64,000 nt of DNA from positions 338,142-402,141 of the forward strand of contig NW_022985164.1 of NCBI RefSeq assembly GCF_010093535.1, given 5' to 3'. The stretch is from Lindgomyces ingoldianus. Lineage: Eukaryota > Ascomycota > Dothideomycetes > Pleosporales > Lindgomycetaceae. The notes under the pieces were generated by a model. It worked only from the letters and a program-made list of their open reading frames with translations, searched no databases and was not told where the DNA came from. A program made the translations under genes and the position numbers. Of the stretch, positions 46,916-58,632 are shown piece by piece; the stretch's first letter is position 1; every line of letters starts with the position of its first letter.

Positions 46916-48202
46916 CTATCGGCTCCGTTCAAGGGCCACAGGAGCGTCTATCAGAAGTGGGCCAGGTATCCTCGTAATCTTGGAAGGATTGTATCCATAT
47001 ATTTCTGCTATGGCTGTGATGACGGGATCTGGGGCGGTAGCGGCGGTGTTATTTTTGCTTGAGGATGTGGACGGAAGGATGGGGGACGAGGAAGGAGGAA
47101 TCCTCACCTTCAGAAATAAGTCACTAGCAACATGGTCTGGTAGAAATTGATCCGCGCCCTCTACCTCGTAGTTAGGTCCAGCGACTCCTTCTCTCGGATT
47201 AACTAGCGAGCTTGCCTTTGAGCTCAAATTCGCTCCTAGAACCAGGTCGTCTATATCCTCGTCTGCTAAACAATCGGATTGTTCCTAAGCTGGACCCTCA
47301 AGCCCTGAATTCCGGTGCGAGGTCCGGTGACTGGAGTTTTCTCTCCATCTATGAATTCAAATCCCTAACTGCGCCTTGTCAGAGAACCCATATCCTGCAT
47401 TTCAGCATCAGGCCCGCCAAATTTCTCACTATATAGGGAGGCCCCCGGCCTTGCGAAAACGACGGAAGATGAAACTGAGGTTGCGCGTGGCATAGAGGAT
47501 ACTGATTTCGCGTCCAAATTGGAGTGAGAGTCTGATGGCGCGGCCAAATGGGAAGTCTAAGCACCGATACCGTATACACAAAGGAGCCAGACTTTCTGGA
47601 GACAGAAACGCGATCTAGCAATTCGTCGCTGGTGTTGAATTCACCAGCAAAGCCGTGGATTTCAGTAATAGCCTGTCCTCCAGTTTCTGTATCCAAGCGA
47701 GAGTCAGATTTCCCCGGAACAGAAACACGATCCATCAATTTGTTACTGATACCGGGCCCCGTGCCTAAACCCTGGATTCCGGCAACCGCCTCGCCTTTAT
47801 CCTCCTCTTTATTTTCCTCCACGACGTAATTCTGTGGTGTGGTTTGGTAAATGGAACCGACTGGTAGCAGTGATACCGAGTGCGCCGTAGCTGGAACAGT
47901 CTTGGATGAGGATAGAGTCTCCATGGCGGTCTAAGACATTATTGAGTAAAAGGACTTTATATCCTCATATTTACCCTCACCTTCATCCTTAACACCCGAC
48001 TCCGGCTCGTCGGGGATATAACTCTCTTTTTTCCCCCTCTTTTCTCGATCGAATCCCCCTCACTCGACATACCAGCAACGGAATCGGCCCTCTTCATCAC
48101 CCCACCATTGTGGACCAAATAATCCACTGTATCAGTATTCCCCTGATATGTCAACAGCATACCATAAGCCGGAGCTGCTTGTCTAGCCTCAACCAAAGCC
48201 AT
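46916..48202 (-). pseudogene. Degenerate repeat-containing reading frame, family unknown
   Basis: Unrecognised. Starting at ATG 48202, the sequence reads MALVEARQAAPAYGML and on to a G/A homopolymer (about 48030-48040). There the natural-looking continuation (ESYIPDEPESGVKDEGEG) shifts frame. A long frame at 47379-47924 carries two copies of a 39-residue unit with the word LLDRVSV/LMDRVSV. A third decayed copy (GIQGL) lies near 47310 in another frame, after an in-frame TAG that a C-to-T change of CAG would explain. The last open part (46916-47280) includes EREG-free acidic text and a possible donor GTGAGG. Either a multi-exon gene or, more likely, a gene decayed by several frameshifts and stops. 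Confidence 0.4.
47602..47835 (-). repeat. 117-bp tandem repeat, two copies
   Basis: The near-identical start ACAGAAACxCGATC occurs at 47602 and 47719, and the units stay alignable over 117 bp. A weaker third copy is visible near 47300 (ATTCCGG/ATTCAGG word). Confidence 0.6.
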
Positions 48203-49190
48203 GTTCCCACCAACGAACTCCTTCTCCCCCCTCACACCCCTCCCTTATCACGACCCCATCCAATCTACAGGTTCCAACTACCCGTCGACGCATATTAACT
48301 GGACCAGGGAACTTCCCAGATCCCATACGCTCCCTGTCTACACTTAAGGTGATGCTTCGAGCTGGGCTCTATGAATGGTGATGGTGGAGGGTTAGAAATA
48401 GCAAAGAGAAATTTGGCGAAATATGTGTGATGAAATATGAAGTGTGCGCTGAAATAGAGCCTTCGAGAAGGCACTCTATACTAGACTTAATGTTAGTCAA
48501 GCTACGATACAACTTGTCCATATAGATGTATGGTATAAATTATTGAAGAATCTTAGCCTGTAGCTTGGGCTTACGCAACTAGCTACCGATTTCTTGCTTG
48601 TGCCAAGTACTTTAGAGGAGTATGGAGAGCAGTGGAAAATCGGGGAGGGATATGAGAAGTAGAGGAGAGAATTTTTGGGCAAGATTAGGTTTTAATAGTT
48701 GAATGCGAAATGTTCCATTGAAACGGTGGCCTCTAAAATAGTATCGTGTGACGAAACTACGAGAGAATTTGAGCTTCAAATAAACCGTGGTTCGAAAGAC
48801 ACCAAAACATTTCAGCACGGCACGTATTACTGAAAGAAGGGGCGATAGATGGCAGCGAAACCGGAGCGATGATGTTGTAGGTCACCAAAGACAGGAAGTC
48901 ATATTGTGGACACGATGGGCAGTAAATTTAACCATGGTTGACGGTTTTGAGGAGCGAAATCACCTTTTGCATGGAATCGATTCGATGCGGAATAATATTC
49001 AAGTTCTGTTGGAATCGGGAGTAGATGATCCACTACCACCAGTAAATTTGTTAGATGGAAAGGAGTACGTATCACCTTCACTGGAAGCGTATACAAGCTC
49101 CGCGTGCGTAGTCGGAAAAGTATCAATGAGTATTAATTTTGTAACGAAAGCTACTCATACGTGGTTAGAACGTATGACAAAGCAAGGTGC
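48203..49190. other. AT-rich intergenic region
   Basis: No supported gene. The plus frame from 48787 (164 codons, no domain) runs antisense into the last exon of the UBX gene and is probably fortuitous. Confidence 0.4.
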
Positions 49191-50813
49191 TCATGTTCGA
49201 GTTGAGTCGTCCTCATTTGGCTCGAAGTTTAGCTATTTCTTGTTAGGCCGTATTTCAACTTTTGTGTGTTCACTTACCTGATTGCCATTGTAGAACTCCT
49301 GACTTCTTGGCTCTCTAGCCCTCTGGTCTGCCAGTGTTCGTACCCGAACGGTAGAAGGATCTGCGGTCTCTGGTTGTGATTCACCTAGCGTTCTTCCGGG
49401 TAGGGGGCGTTCCTCTTCCATCGAGCCTCTTCCATAGCCCACTATTGCGCCTAGCGTGCTTCCAATATATCCAACAGTGGAGGACGCCAGACCAAATGCA
49501 CTCCCGACAAGCCCCGTAACCCCGCCAACTACTCCACCTACAATGCCGCCGCCAGGAATACTCGAGTAAGCTTCTGTGTAGCCTTGGACGGGAATGAGAA
49601 CAAGGGTAGCGCTCGGTGCTAGGTCGATATCACCTAGAGTCTCGCTCTCGTCGCTAGCGGACAATTCTCGACTCGGCAGCGGGGCGAGGATTTGCTTGAA
49701 GATGTACGGGGGGTGAGACTGTCTCGGGTTCTCTGCTCTAGTCGTAAACTCTTGATCTACCCATAGTCTCACATCGTCTTGGAGCTTGGCGGTTCGGGGA
49801 AATGTGGAGCGGACGGTATGGCCATCGAATAACCTGACATTCAAATGCACGTCCCTAGCCTGGGAGCCCTTCTTGCTTGTCGAGGTGGGGAATTGTGCCG
49901 ATGTAGGGGATGAGGAGTGTGTTAGCCGTTCACGGTCGGCTTTTCGCGCCGCATCTTGAGCCTTACGCTCTGCCCTGTCTGCCTCGATGCGCGACTGTAT
50001 TCGGGCTAGCTCGTCCTTCTCGTCCTGCTTCTTCTTTCGGAGAGCGTCGCGTGCAGCTTGCTTTGCGGCATTTGAGGAGGCTGGGTCGGACTCGGGGTCG
50101 GGTGGTATGGCCTTCCGTTTGCCTTTGGCTTTCGAAGAGGGTGGCAGAATAGTGGAGACAGGGTGGTATTCAGTTGGAGCTGGAGCTGGAACTGGAACTG
50201 AAGCTGGGACCGGAACTGGAGCTCGAACCGAAGTGCCATCTGCAGCTTGGTTCTCTGTAGTATCTGATGTTGTTATTTCTGCTGATGTAGAGGTAGATGT
50301 GGGTGCGGTTCCTGGGATGGCGTCTGCTCCTAATACTGTGCGTATCCTGTTGATGAACTCATCTTTGCTCACCCCACTCGTGATCTGATCGCACAGCTGC
50401 CCATTCCTACTCACATGTATTAATGAAGATAGTCCCTGATATGGCATGCAAGCACATACTGTATGACCACGAACGTAGGGATGTTCGATATCGGACAGAA
50501 TGCGGAGAGGAAGCCAGCCTCAGTGGAGCCAGCCTCGAGTCGAAGCATGACTGCCTTTTGGACAAGGAGATTGGATATCTGACATCCGTAAGCATTGCTA
50601 GTAATAAAGCTATTGCGTGTGATGCGCCATACCCAACCACTCTGCAGCCATTCGTTCTCCCATGTTGCGCTCTCGGAATTGTCGTCTGGGTACAGTTAGC
50701 CCTGACATATTGTCGTGCACTGCCGCGCCATCACCTCGCACAAAACACGCAACAAGCTTCTGCTCTGATATGGCAAGGCTAATACCGCTCTGTAGAGTTC
50801 CTTGGTGGAACAT
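49191..50813 (-). CDS. UBX domain-containing protein (Cdc48 adaptor type)
   Basis: UBX proteins link the Cdc48/p97 ATPase to ubiquitinated or membrane substrates. Five exons (50813-50735, 50685-50633, 50578-50460, 50406-49278, 49232-49191; introns 49, 54, 53 and 45 bp) give 473 residues. The N-terminal UAS/thioredoxin-like part is rebuilt from three small exons: MFHQGTLQSGISLAIS, ATWENEWLQSGW, MLRLEAGS and IPTFVVIQNGQL. A charged Lys/Glu/Arg coiled coil (RKKKQDEKDELARIQSR) follows. The UBX domain runs from VHLNVRLFDGHTVRSTF to ATLVLIPV. A Gly-rich hydrophobic segment (GGIVGGVVGGVTGLVGSAFG) may be a hairpin in the ER membrane. The last 14 codons sit in a tiny exon giving NQLNFEPNEDD; read without splicing, the frame ends at 49233. 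Confidence 0.88.
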
Positions 50814-50867
50814 GGTTGCTGTTGCTGTTGCTGTTGTTGCTGTTGTTATTATTGTTGTTGCTGTTGA
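50814..50867 (+). repeat. GTTGCT-type microsatellite
   Basis: Imperfect TTG/CTG trinucleotide repeat directly upstream of the UBX start codon, probably within its leader. Confidence 0.85.
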
Positions 50868-51560
50868 GGTGTGGACACGTTCGTGGGGTAGCTGTTGAAG
50901 CTCTGGAGAAGAACCCCCCCCCCCCTGCATGGTGGGGACTCGGCGCCGAAACCGAGCATTCACCCCGAGGCAGGTACGTTTTTTACCATACTCATGGGAA
51001 TTCATGCACGACGGGAGCTCTATTGTGAAGGGGAGTGCCATCGTGACTTGTATGTGAAATGCAACATCATAATTCAGGAACGGAATACACCACAAACAAC
51101 TGAGCGAATCTTTGCCCAAGGAGAATTGCTTCACTTATCTACACTTAATTGAACAAAAATGCTGTTGTTCCCATGCTAAGTCCTACCATAAGCGGCCAAG
51201 TAATCGCACTGTAAAACCGACTCCTTCGCCTTCCTAAGCCGGAGGTTGATAGATGCGTAATTACGCCCAGTCCTGAATGCGCAGTCTCATCTAGCCCTCC
51301 CGACACGAATTGGAACCGAGTTAAGCCTTGTGACCCCATGGCTTGCTTGTCCAATTTCATATGGAGCCCTCGTTAAATGTCGCTGAATGGTATTCAAGCC
51401 TCCCGCGTCATCTTGCTACACCAAACAGCCACCTCACCTCACCCCTCCCACCCCACCCCTATCCCCTCCCATCCCATCCCATCCCCTCCCCTCACCTCCC
51501 CTCTCCACCCCTCCCCAGCGTACCGTGCCCCAAACCCACCCCAAATCTTGGGTCTCCACT
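50868..51560. other. Intergenic region with a poly-C run and a CT-rich tract
   Basis: A run of 12 C occurs at 50914-50925. No gene is supported. It holds the UBX promoter and the Rac 3' UTR. Confidence 0.45.
51431..51517 (+). repeat. CCTCACCCC / TCCCATCCCA low-complexity tract
   Basis: Almost pure C with interspersed T and A; short units such as TCCCATCCCA repeat. The complementary strand is G-run-rich and could form G-quadruplexes next to the Rac stop codon. Confidence 0.75.
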
Positions 51561-52430
<870 letters not shown>

Positions 52431-54321
52431 GGCGAACGTGCTTGTTCTCGAAGCTCCTGAGCAAGCGGCCGGCGGGTACTCTGGGGGGTACTTTGGGGGG
52501 AGGTGGGTTGGCAGTGGCGGGCGTGGGCGGCGTCTGCACGGGGGGCGGAAGGTTAGAGGCGGCGAGTTGTCGTGGTGAAGTCGCGAGGTGGACGGTCTAC
52601 GGATATAATTTTGGTTGCTATGGACGGCGGTGGGAGCTAGCTGCAGCGCAGAAGGGGTGTTTTATCGCGCTTGGCTGCGAGGTGAGGCGGGTGTACCGAA
52701 GCTTAGAAGCGATCCCCAGCAACGGCCGGCGGCGACAGCGGTGATCTCGGCGGGTTCCAAGGTTCGCGCGGGCAATTGTGACGGTCAGCGAGTTCCTCTG
52801 TTCACGATGGCGCCCAGCGCAGCGTCAGATACGATAACGATTCTGGAGTGCAGCGCAGAGGAGCAGATGGAGCTGGCTTTCTGGCAAAAGGCAGGCGCGT
52901 ATGGGATGGCTCCGTTGAAACCATCTTGAGACACCCTCCCGGCCAAGACGCACCATCGGCCACTCATCGCCTGCATCACACTGACCTGCACCACGCCCAC
53001 GACTCCTCCTCCGCCCTCTGTGGCCTGAGATAGCTGATAGGTAGGGCTGGCAGCCTCTTCCCACCCACTCTGCGCCCACGTTGAGCAGCATTTTAAAATA
53101 GCAAGCCGCGCTGCCCGGCTGCCTTGCGCGAAGTCCGACACGACCTCTTTCACGAGCCAGTGCTCTCCCCCCCCCCGAATGGCCTCTCTTCTTCGCCTAC
53201 GGGCGACCGCGCTGTGATGGCTCTGCATCTGCTGCATGACACGCAGAGGGCACGGAGACTGGCTCCAGACGGGATTTGTATATATTTGCAAAGGTAAAAG
53301 CAAGCCATGAGTCAAGCATGAAGTCTATCGATTAGACCCGTGCGTATCCATATCGCTTCTCACCCCACCGTCCGTGGTGCTGGAGCTGCCAATACGACTT
53401 TCAATTAATATTTTACACACCATGCATCCGTGATTCGCCAACGAGCCTGTCATTTTTGCTCCTCGGGACCCTCCTTTGCTCTTGGCAACAACCTCACATC
53501 GCATTCTGCCAGCATCAATTTCTCCCTTGATCATAGCCTGCAGAGAACGGAATCAACTCTGTCGGCCTTAGCGATCCCGGCCATGTTCCTCCGTGCCTGT
53601 CCGTTCATTTTCTATCTGTGTGTCTTGACACCGATACCTTCAGGAGGCTGGGACTGATGCCTTGGATGTGTGACCGATGGAGAGGCAGAGGCTGGGGGAT
53701 TGTGTTCGGTCGGCTTGCCTCTCTGGATGTCGCTAGACTAGGTACATTTTCCACGGAGCGATTAGGAGAAAAACGTGTATGAAAAGTAGGGCATGTTGAG
53801 AATTGCTTTGGTCCTGCCAAATCTGAGAATTTCGCGTATGTCTATTGGTTGCTTGAAGTTGCTAATATTTAGCTGCAGATTGAGTTCAGAGTTCTTCTTT
53901 CTCGGCGGTTGAGTGTCGTAGGTACGCCGGACATTATAGGCAAAGCCTTGCACGAAGTCAGTCAAGTTGTTAATGGCTGTGAGCATTCACTCCACAAGTG
54001 AGTAGGAGTCAAGCGGGAATCTGGGGAGCATTGAAGGGACATGGGCTACCTCAGCACTGAACATGTCACTACTACCTGAATACATCGATGCCACATGACC
54101 TACAGACTTGGAGATATCTCTTGTGGATTTCACTACGACCTGGCCATTATAGTGTTGGTTACTTCATCCTATGCGCCTGTCAGCGAAGGCCTCGGTGGAG
54201 CGGGCACTCAGACAGCACCCACCAGACTAAATGAACCCCGCTACGCATAAAGCAGGCAATAGCTCCACCACTTTACCATTTACTAAATAGCCGAAGAAAG
54301 CAGTTACAAGATATAATTCGC
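52431..54321. other. Intergenic region (1.9 kb) upstream of Rac
   Basis: No gene is supported. Plus frames at 52244-52744 partly overlap Rac and show no domain. A C-run lies near 53167. It should contain the Rac promoter and CMS1 3' UTR. Confidence 0.4.
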
Positions 54322-55261
54322 TCAGTAGAAGAGCAGCAGATCATTCCCACCATACTTATCTTCGCCCATGAACTCCTTTCGAAGAAGCAGTTTGATCAAG
54401 GGTTCATGGAGCTCTCTCATATCGAGGATACCGCGTTTCTTTTGGTCGATATAGGAGACATCTATGACAATTTGCTTGAGATTCGCAGTAGATAATGCCT
54501 TCTGGTCTAGCAGAAGGGAAAGTCGGTCCGGAGTGCCAACACCAAAATCGGTTCTATAGATCTATCAGCAAGATTAGGATTTGAGTGTAAGAAACTCACG
54601 CACTTGAACCTGGTTAGTTGGGCAACCTGCTCGTCCACCTTGAGATGCTTCGCAAAAAGCTTGGCAACGCTTGGATTCTTCATGCCCTGTTCTGGGAGGC
54701 CAGATCTAAGAGCTCTGAAGGCGTCTGCGGCTCTAATGCCAGAGGAAGTCACGATAATCGTATGTGGTGCTCCGGTTGGTGTGGCTGGGGTTGGCTTTAA
54801 CTTCTTGGTCTGCTTGTGGAGAAAAGCTGCAAGGTTCTCCAGAGTTCGTGGTTTGGTCCAGCTGCTAGTGTTGCGAATAGCCCGACCTAAATTATATTAG
54901 AGAATGGGGTCCTTGCAGATACACAAATAATACCTGGGATAAATCTGTCCTCAAGTTCAACACTGCTTAGCTCTTTCCCATAGTGCCTTGTTCGCGAATT
55001 GATGTAGTCAGCGAGTAGTTGGTTGTCCATTCGCTCAAATGCATGGTTAACTCGTAGCTCTTGATCCAGGTCATCTTCATCGATAGCTGTCCCTTTTACT
55101 TTCAGCCTTTTCTTTTCCTTTCTCTTTGCCTTCCTGAGTGCCTTTTTGGTCTCGGCATCCACCTCTGTTTCATCACCTCTCTTCCGTTTCTTTGATGTTA
55201 AAGTGGAGTCAAATGCAGGCTCTATTAGAGGGACACCACCCCCAGCTTCCGAGTCAGACAT
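54322..55261 (-). CDS. CMS1: Cms1-type ribosome biogenesis protein
   Basis: Cms1 is a nucleolar factor of the 90S pre-ribosome with a DEAD-helicase-like fold lacking the helicase motifs. Three exons (55261-54934, 54886-54604, 54553-54322; introns 47 and 50 bp) give 280 residues. The N-terminus is acidic and then Lys-rich (RKAKRKEKKRLK). The core shows ELEDRFIPGRAIRNT, HTIIVTSSGIRAADAFRALR, VAKLFAKHLKVDEQV, FKTDFGVGTPDRLSLLL and QIVIDVSYIDQKKRGILD. The second donor (GTGCGT) was chosen because it restores FKTDFGVGTP. The gene is divergent from the CENP-T-like gene, 230 bp between start codons. Confidence 0.88.
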
Positions 55262-55491
55262 TTCGGTGGTTGTGTTCTATGAGAGAACTGTGAAACTGTA
55301 CATGAAATTTCGTCATGGAGATAATTTCGACTTTATCGATAATGGTTCGCGCTAGCCATGCTTACATAAGGGCTGTGACGACGCGTCGAGCTCCACTGGA
55401 TCAACAACTGCTTATGAGGGTATGTTCAATCGGAATACCAACCACCAGAAACGTTCGTCTTCGCCGTCTTCGCCGTCATTGACACGTAGCA

Positions 55492-57316
55492 ATGTCTGAA
55501 TCGGCTCGCAAAAAGCAGCGCACCACCTCACATAACTCGGAAGCGCCTGGCGATGCAGAGGAAGGGACCCCAAATTCAAATGTGGGTATTCGAATGGTGC
55601 TTGAACTAAACTTGCACTGAATCTATTCCAGCTACGCCAGTTAGCAGGTGTAATCCCGAAACCAATAACTCCTTTCCGCAGAGCATCCAGTGCAGGTCCA
55701 ACGTCAGGAAGTCGGCGAACCCCAAACATTGCAATTCGAACCCCAGGGACTGCTGCACGAACACCACGAGGAGGGCCGACAACGCGCCCGATTACCGCCC
55801 GACGAGCTGCACCCACTACGCCTCATGCTATTCTAGCTCTTAGAGAACGCGCTGCTAGGACGCCGGGTCACAATCGAAGAAGGAGCGGAAGAATACAAAG
55901 AGAGACTCCGAGAGATACACTGCGCAATCTGAGTAGAGGTAAGTCCAGACTCTCTATTGGCTTTAAGACTGAGCTAATTGGGCTATCGCAAAGTCCTTGC
56001 CCGCACCACCCAGGCAGTCCAGCCGTCTGAGATCCCAGAACCCCCACCACGGAACCCCGCTCTTGACCTCCCAGACATCGAAGATGGCCCTGACCTCATT
56101 GCCCCTCGTCTTTCAATGCCTCTTGGAGATATGTACGATGATGACAGCTTCCACGAAGCTCCACCAAGACAATCGCTCCTTCCTGAACTTCCAGACGACG
56201 TGGACACGGGAACGATGCATTCCCTCGAGTTCGGAAGGCGGGCTCTTAGTGAGGACCCCCGGATAATGTTTACAACGAGAGTCAGTGAGCGCTTTGCCGA
56301 CTTGAACGAGCTGGGTGTTGATGGCGATGAGTTTGAAGTTGACGGAACATTCATCAATAGGAGACCTACTGCAGACCAGGATCAACTCCTTGATGAAGCT
56401 ATTGACGAAGTCTTGGACGATACCACTACGGAGATACGGGCACTGACAGGCCGACGAGATGGACGGCCTAGTGATATTAACCTTGGTGTATTCGGTGATA
56501 TGGATGAGCCAGACGAGCCAACGTTTCGATTCACCATACCCCCGCGCATCCAAGTTCCACTACAAGAAGAAGCACCACAAGACCTCGATGGCTATGAAGA
56601 TGCTGGCATGTACGCGGGTTTGGGGGTGCAACCTGATATCATAGCATCTGACGACGAAGACGATGCCGTTGGGGGCGGAGAAATGCTAGGCTGGGAATCA
56701 GACGATAACGAAGGCGAGGACCAAGATCTCCAAGCTTATCGCGGGGAAGCTTCAGCAGTGGACCGTAGCTTGCTCCCACAATCACCCGAGCCGCGTACTG
56801 GAAATAAAGGCGGAGCTCGCACGCAACGAAAGGAAACGAAAATCTCTCCACTTGGCAACGAATACCGTTCACTTCCTGCATCCATAGTTAAGCGCCTTGC
56901 AACCAGCTTCGCGAAAGCTCAGGGCAGTAAGGCAAAGATTGACCAAGACACCCTTGCCGTCATTATGTCGACAACAGATTGGTTCTTTGAGAAGCTGGGA
57001 GAGGATCTGGTAGCATATTCGCAGCATGCGAAACGGAAGGTGATTGAGCAGAGGGACGTGATTGCGCTGATGAAGAGGTATGGTACATTTAATGACAGTA
57101 CAGACATGTACAAGCTACGCTAAAGGTCGCCTAATGCTGACTATTTTTGCTAGGCAACGTCAAATCACGGCCACTAACACGTGCTTTTCTCTCGCGCAGA
57201 AGATGCTTCCAAGGGAGCTATTGCAAGAACTTCGAATGGAGCCTCTGCCGAAGCTGAAGGGGGGAAGACAGAAGAGGAAGCGCATGGAGACAATCGAGGA
57301 AGAAGATAGGGAGTGA
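55492..57316 (+). CDS. CENP-T-like inner kinetochore protein
   Basis: CENP-T connects centromeric chromatin to the outer kinetochore. Four exons (55492-55581, 55632-55938, 55994-57077, 57154-57316; introns 50, 55 and 76 bp) give 547 residues. The N-terminus is basic and Thr/Pro-rich (IAIRTPGTAARTPRGGP), with many TP sites for CDK control. The middle is strongly acidic. The C-terminal 120 residues form a histone fold: EYRSLPASIVKRLATSFAK, then DTLAVIMSTTDWFFEKLGED, KRKVIEQRDVIALMKRQRQI across splice 3, and AQKMLPRELLQELRM. This order matches CENP-T rather than core histones. The first exon join (phase 0) is the least certain. Confidence 0.88.
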
Positions 57317-57350
57317 AGGTGGAGCTAATGCGTCTAATTGAGTTGGTCAC

Positions 57351-58478
57351 TCAAGACCAGTCTAGACTGTGTTTGACCCGCCGCTGAGTGCCGGACAGTG
57401 GCTTCTTCACGACCATCCAGAACATGATCGAGGTTGCTAGGCTTAGCGCATACCTATGGAGTCTCATTAGAAACTCGGGGTTTGGGCAATGGGGGCTATG
57501 AACGTACCATGTGAAAATGTACTGTGTATGATTATTTCTGAGATTTACGGTTGCAGGTCTCCCGATCGGAATTCCCTTAGGCTCTCTCTCGTATGAAACG
57601 AGTAAGTCTGGAGCTGTCATTCTATTAGATACCCCGTTACCTATTTCAAAGCATAGCCACTCACTCATTGTCTCCTCTACCCAAACCGCCTGGCTCCCAG
57701 TGTACTCAGCCATCTGCTGTACATCCGGGAAGAACCATTTCCCCTCTTCCGGGAAATTCTGGGGCGTGAACATATTCCCCTTCGGCGGTTGCCTCAATAA
57801 CCCTTCAATCACGACCTCCCCCTCAGGCAATGCTCCGTTTTGTTTCCTATACCATTGCTTGGCAACATTTTTATTAATCCACCCCCTACAACACAAGATC
57901 TTAGACTTGCGGCCTCTAGAGTCCTCCCGCTCAAGAGGCGTAACGACGATATACCCATCCTCTCCCTCATGCAACCGCGGCCCGATTAAGATCTCCTGAT
58001 CATGCCTTAGCACACCTTTCGCCCAAACCTTCCTATAATCAAAGTCCTTTATCGCATCCGGATCTACTCGCAGCGGCAGCTCGAGAGGCGGAAAGGTCAG
58101 TCGATCCTCAAATCGCGCGACCAGTTCTGTTTTCCAGCCCAGACGTTGGACCTGCCAGCACCCCAAGCAGAACGCTGCAATTGGTATTATAGCGAGAATG
58201 ATGAGACCAGGACCGTGTTGCTTCCCTACTCTGGCCATCCTCGTCGGCCGGTCGAGGATGGAGATAAAATTAGGGTCGAGCGGCGTCGGTCCATCGTCCG
58301 GTTTGCTGCTCATCCGACGGCGGAACTGCATCTGATGGAGCCGGAACTGGTCGTGGAAACGTTGACGAGGGCATTGAGCTCGTGTTGAGGGCCTGAGTGA
58401 CATCTTTGGGTTTGCATTGAATCCATGATGTGAATAATACCGCCTGAATAAATTCAGGAAAGGATTTGGCCGCGACAT
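57351..58478 (-). CDS. SHY1: SURF1-family cytochrome c oxidase assembly protein
   Basis: A mitochondrial inner-membrane factor for early assembly of complex IV. Two exons (58478-57508, 57453-57351; 54-bp intron) give 357 residues. The basic, hydroxylated N-terminus looks like a presequence. The first membrane segment is about 90-107, followed by CLGCWQVQRLGWK. Intermembrane-space SURF1 motifs include DYRKVWAKGVLRHDQEI, CCRGWINKN and EGLLRQPPKGNMFTPQN. The intron is in frame and easily missed, but it separates NHTQYIFTW from YALSLATSIMFWMVVKKP, the second membrane helix; reading through would insert 18 residues. It converges with the CENP-T-like gene (34-bp gap) and diverges from the Vma22-like gene (154 bp). 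Confidence 0.94.
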   Translation of the reverse strand: MSRPNPFLNLFRRYYSHHGFNANPKMSLRPSTRAQCPRQRFHDQFRLHQMQFRRRMSSKPDDGPTPLDPNFISILDRPTRMARVGKQHGPGLIILAIIPIAAFCLGCWQVQRLGWKTELVARFEDRLTFPPLELPLRVDPDAIKDFDYRKVWAKGVLRHDQEILIGPRLHEGEDGYIVVTPLEREDSRGRKSKILCCRGWINKNVAKQWYRKQNGALPEGEVVIEGLLRQPPKGNMFTPQNFPEEGKWFFPDVQQMAEYTGSQAVWVEETMSEWLCFEIGNGVSNRMTAPDLLVSYEREPKGIPIGRPATVNLRNNHTQYIFTWYVHSPHCPNPEFLMRLHRYALSLATSIMFWMVVKKPLSGTQRRVKHSLDWS

Positions 58479-58632
58479 TGTTGTTTTGCGGCTGTACTGG
58501 GAGCTTGGGAAATTGATGATGTCGGTCGGCTGATCTTCGGACCGGCCTTTCCTGAAAAGGACTGGTGGCCGAGGCACACCCCCATTGCTAGCTCTGGCTT
58601 CAACACCATCCTTGATCCTACAAAAATCCACA

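Noticed and set aside
48787..49281. 164-codon plus-strand frame
   Set aside because: No recognised domain, AT-rich, and antisense to the last exons of the UBX gene.
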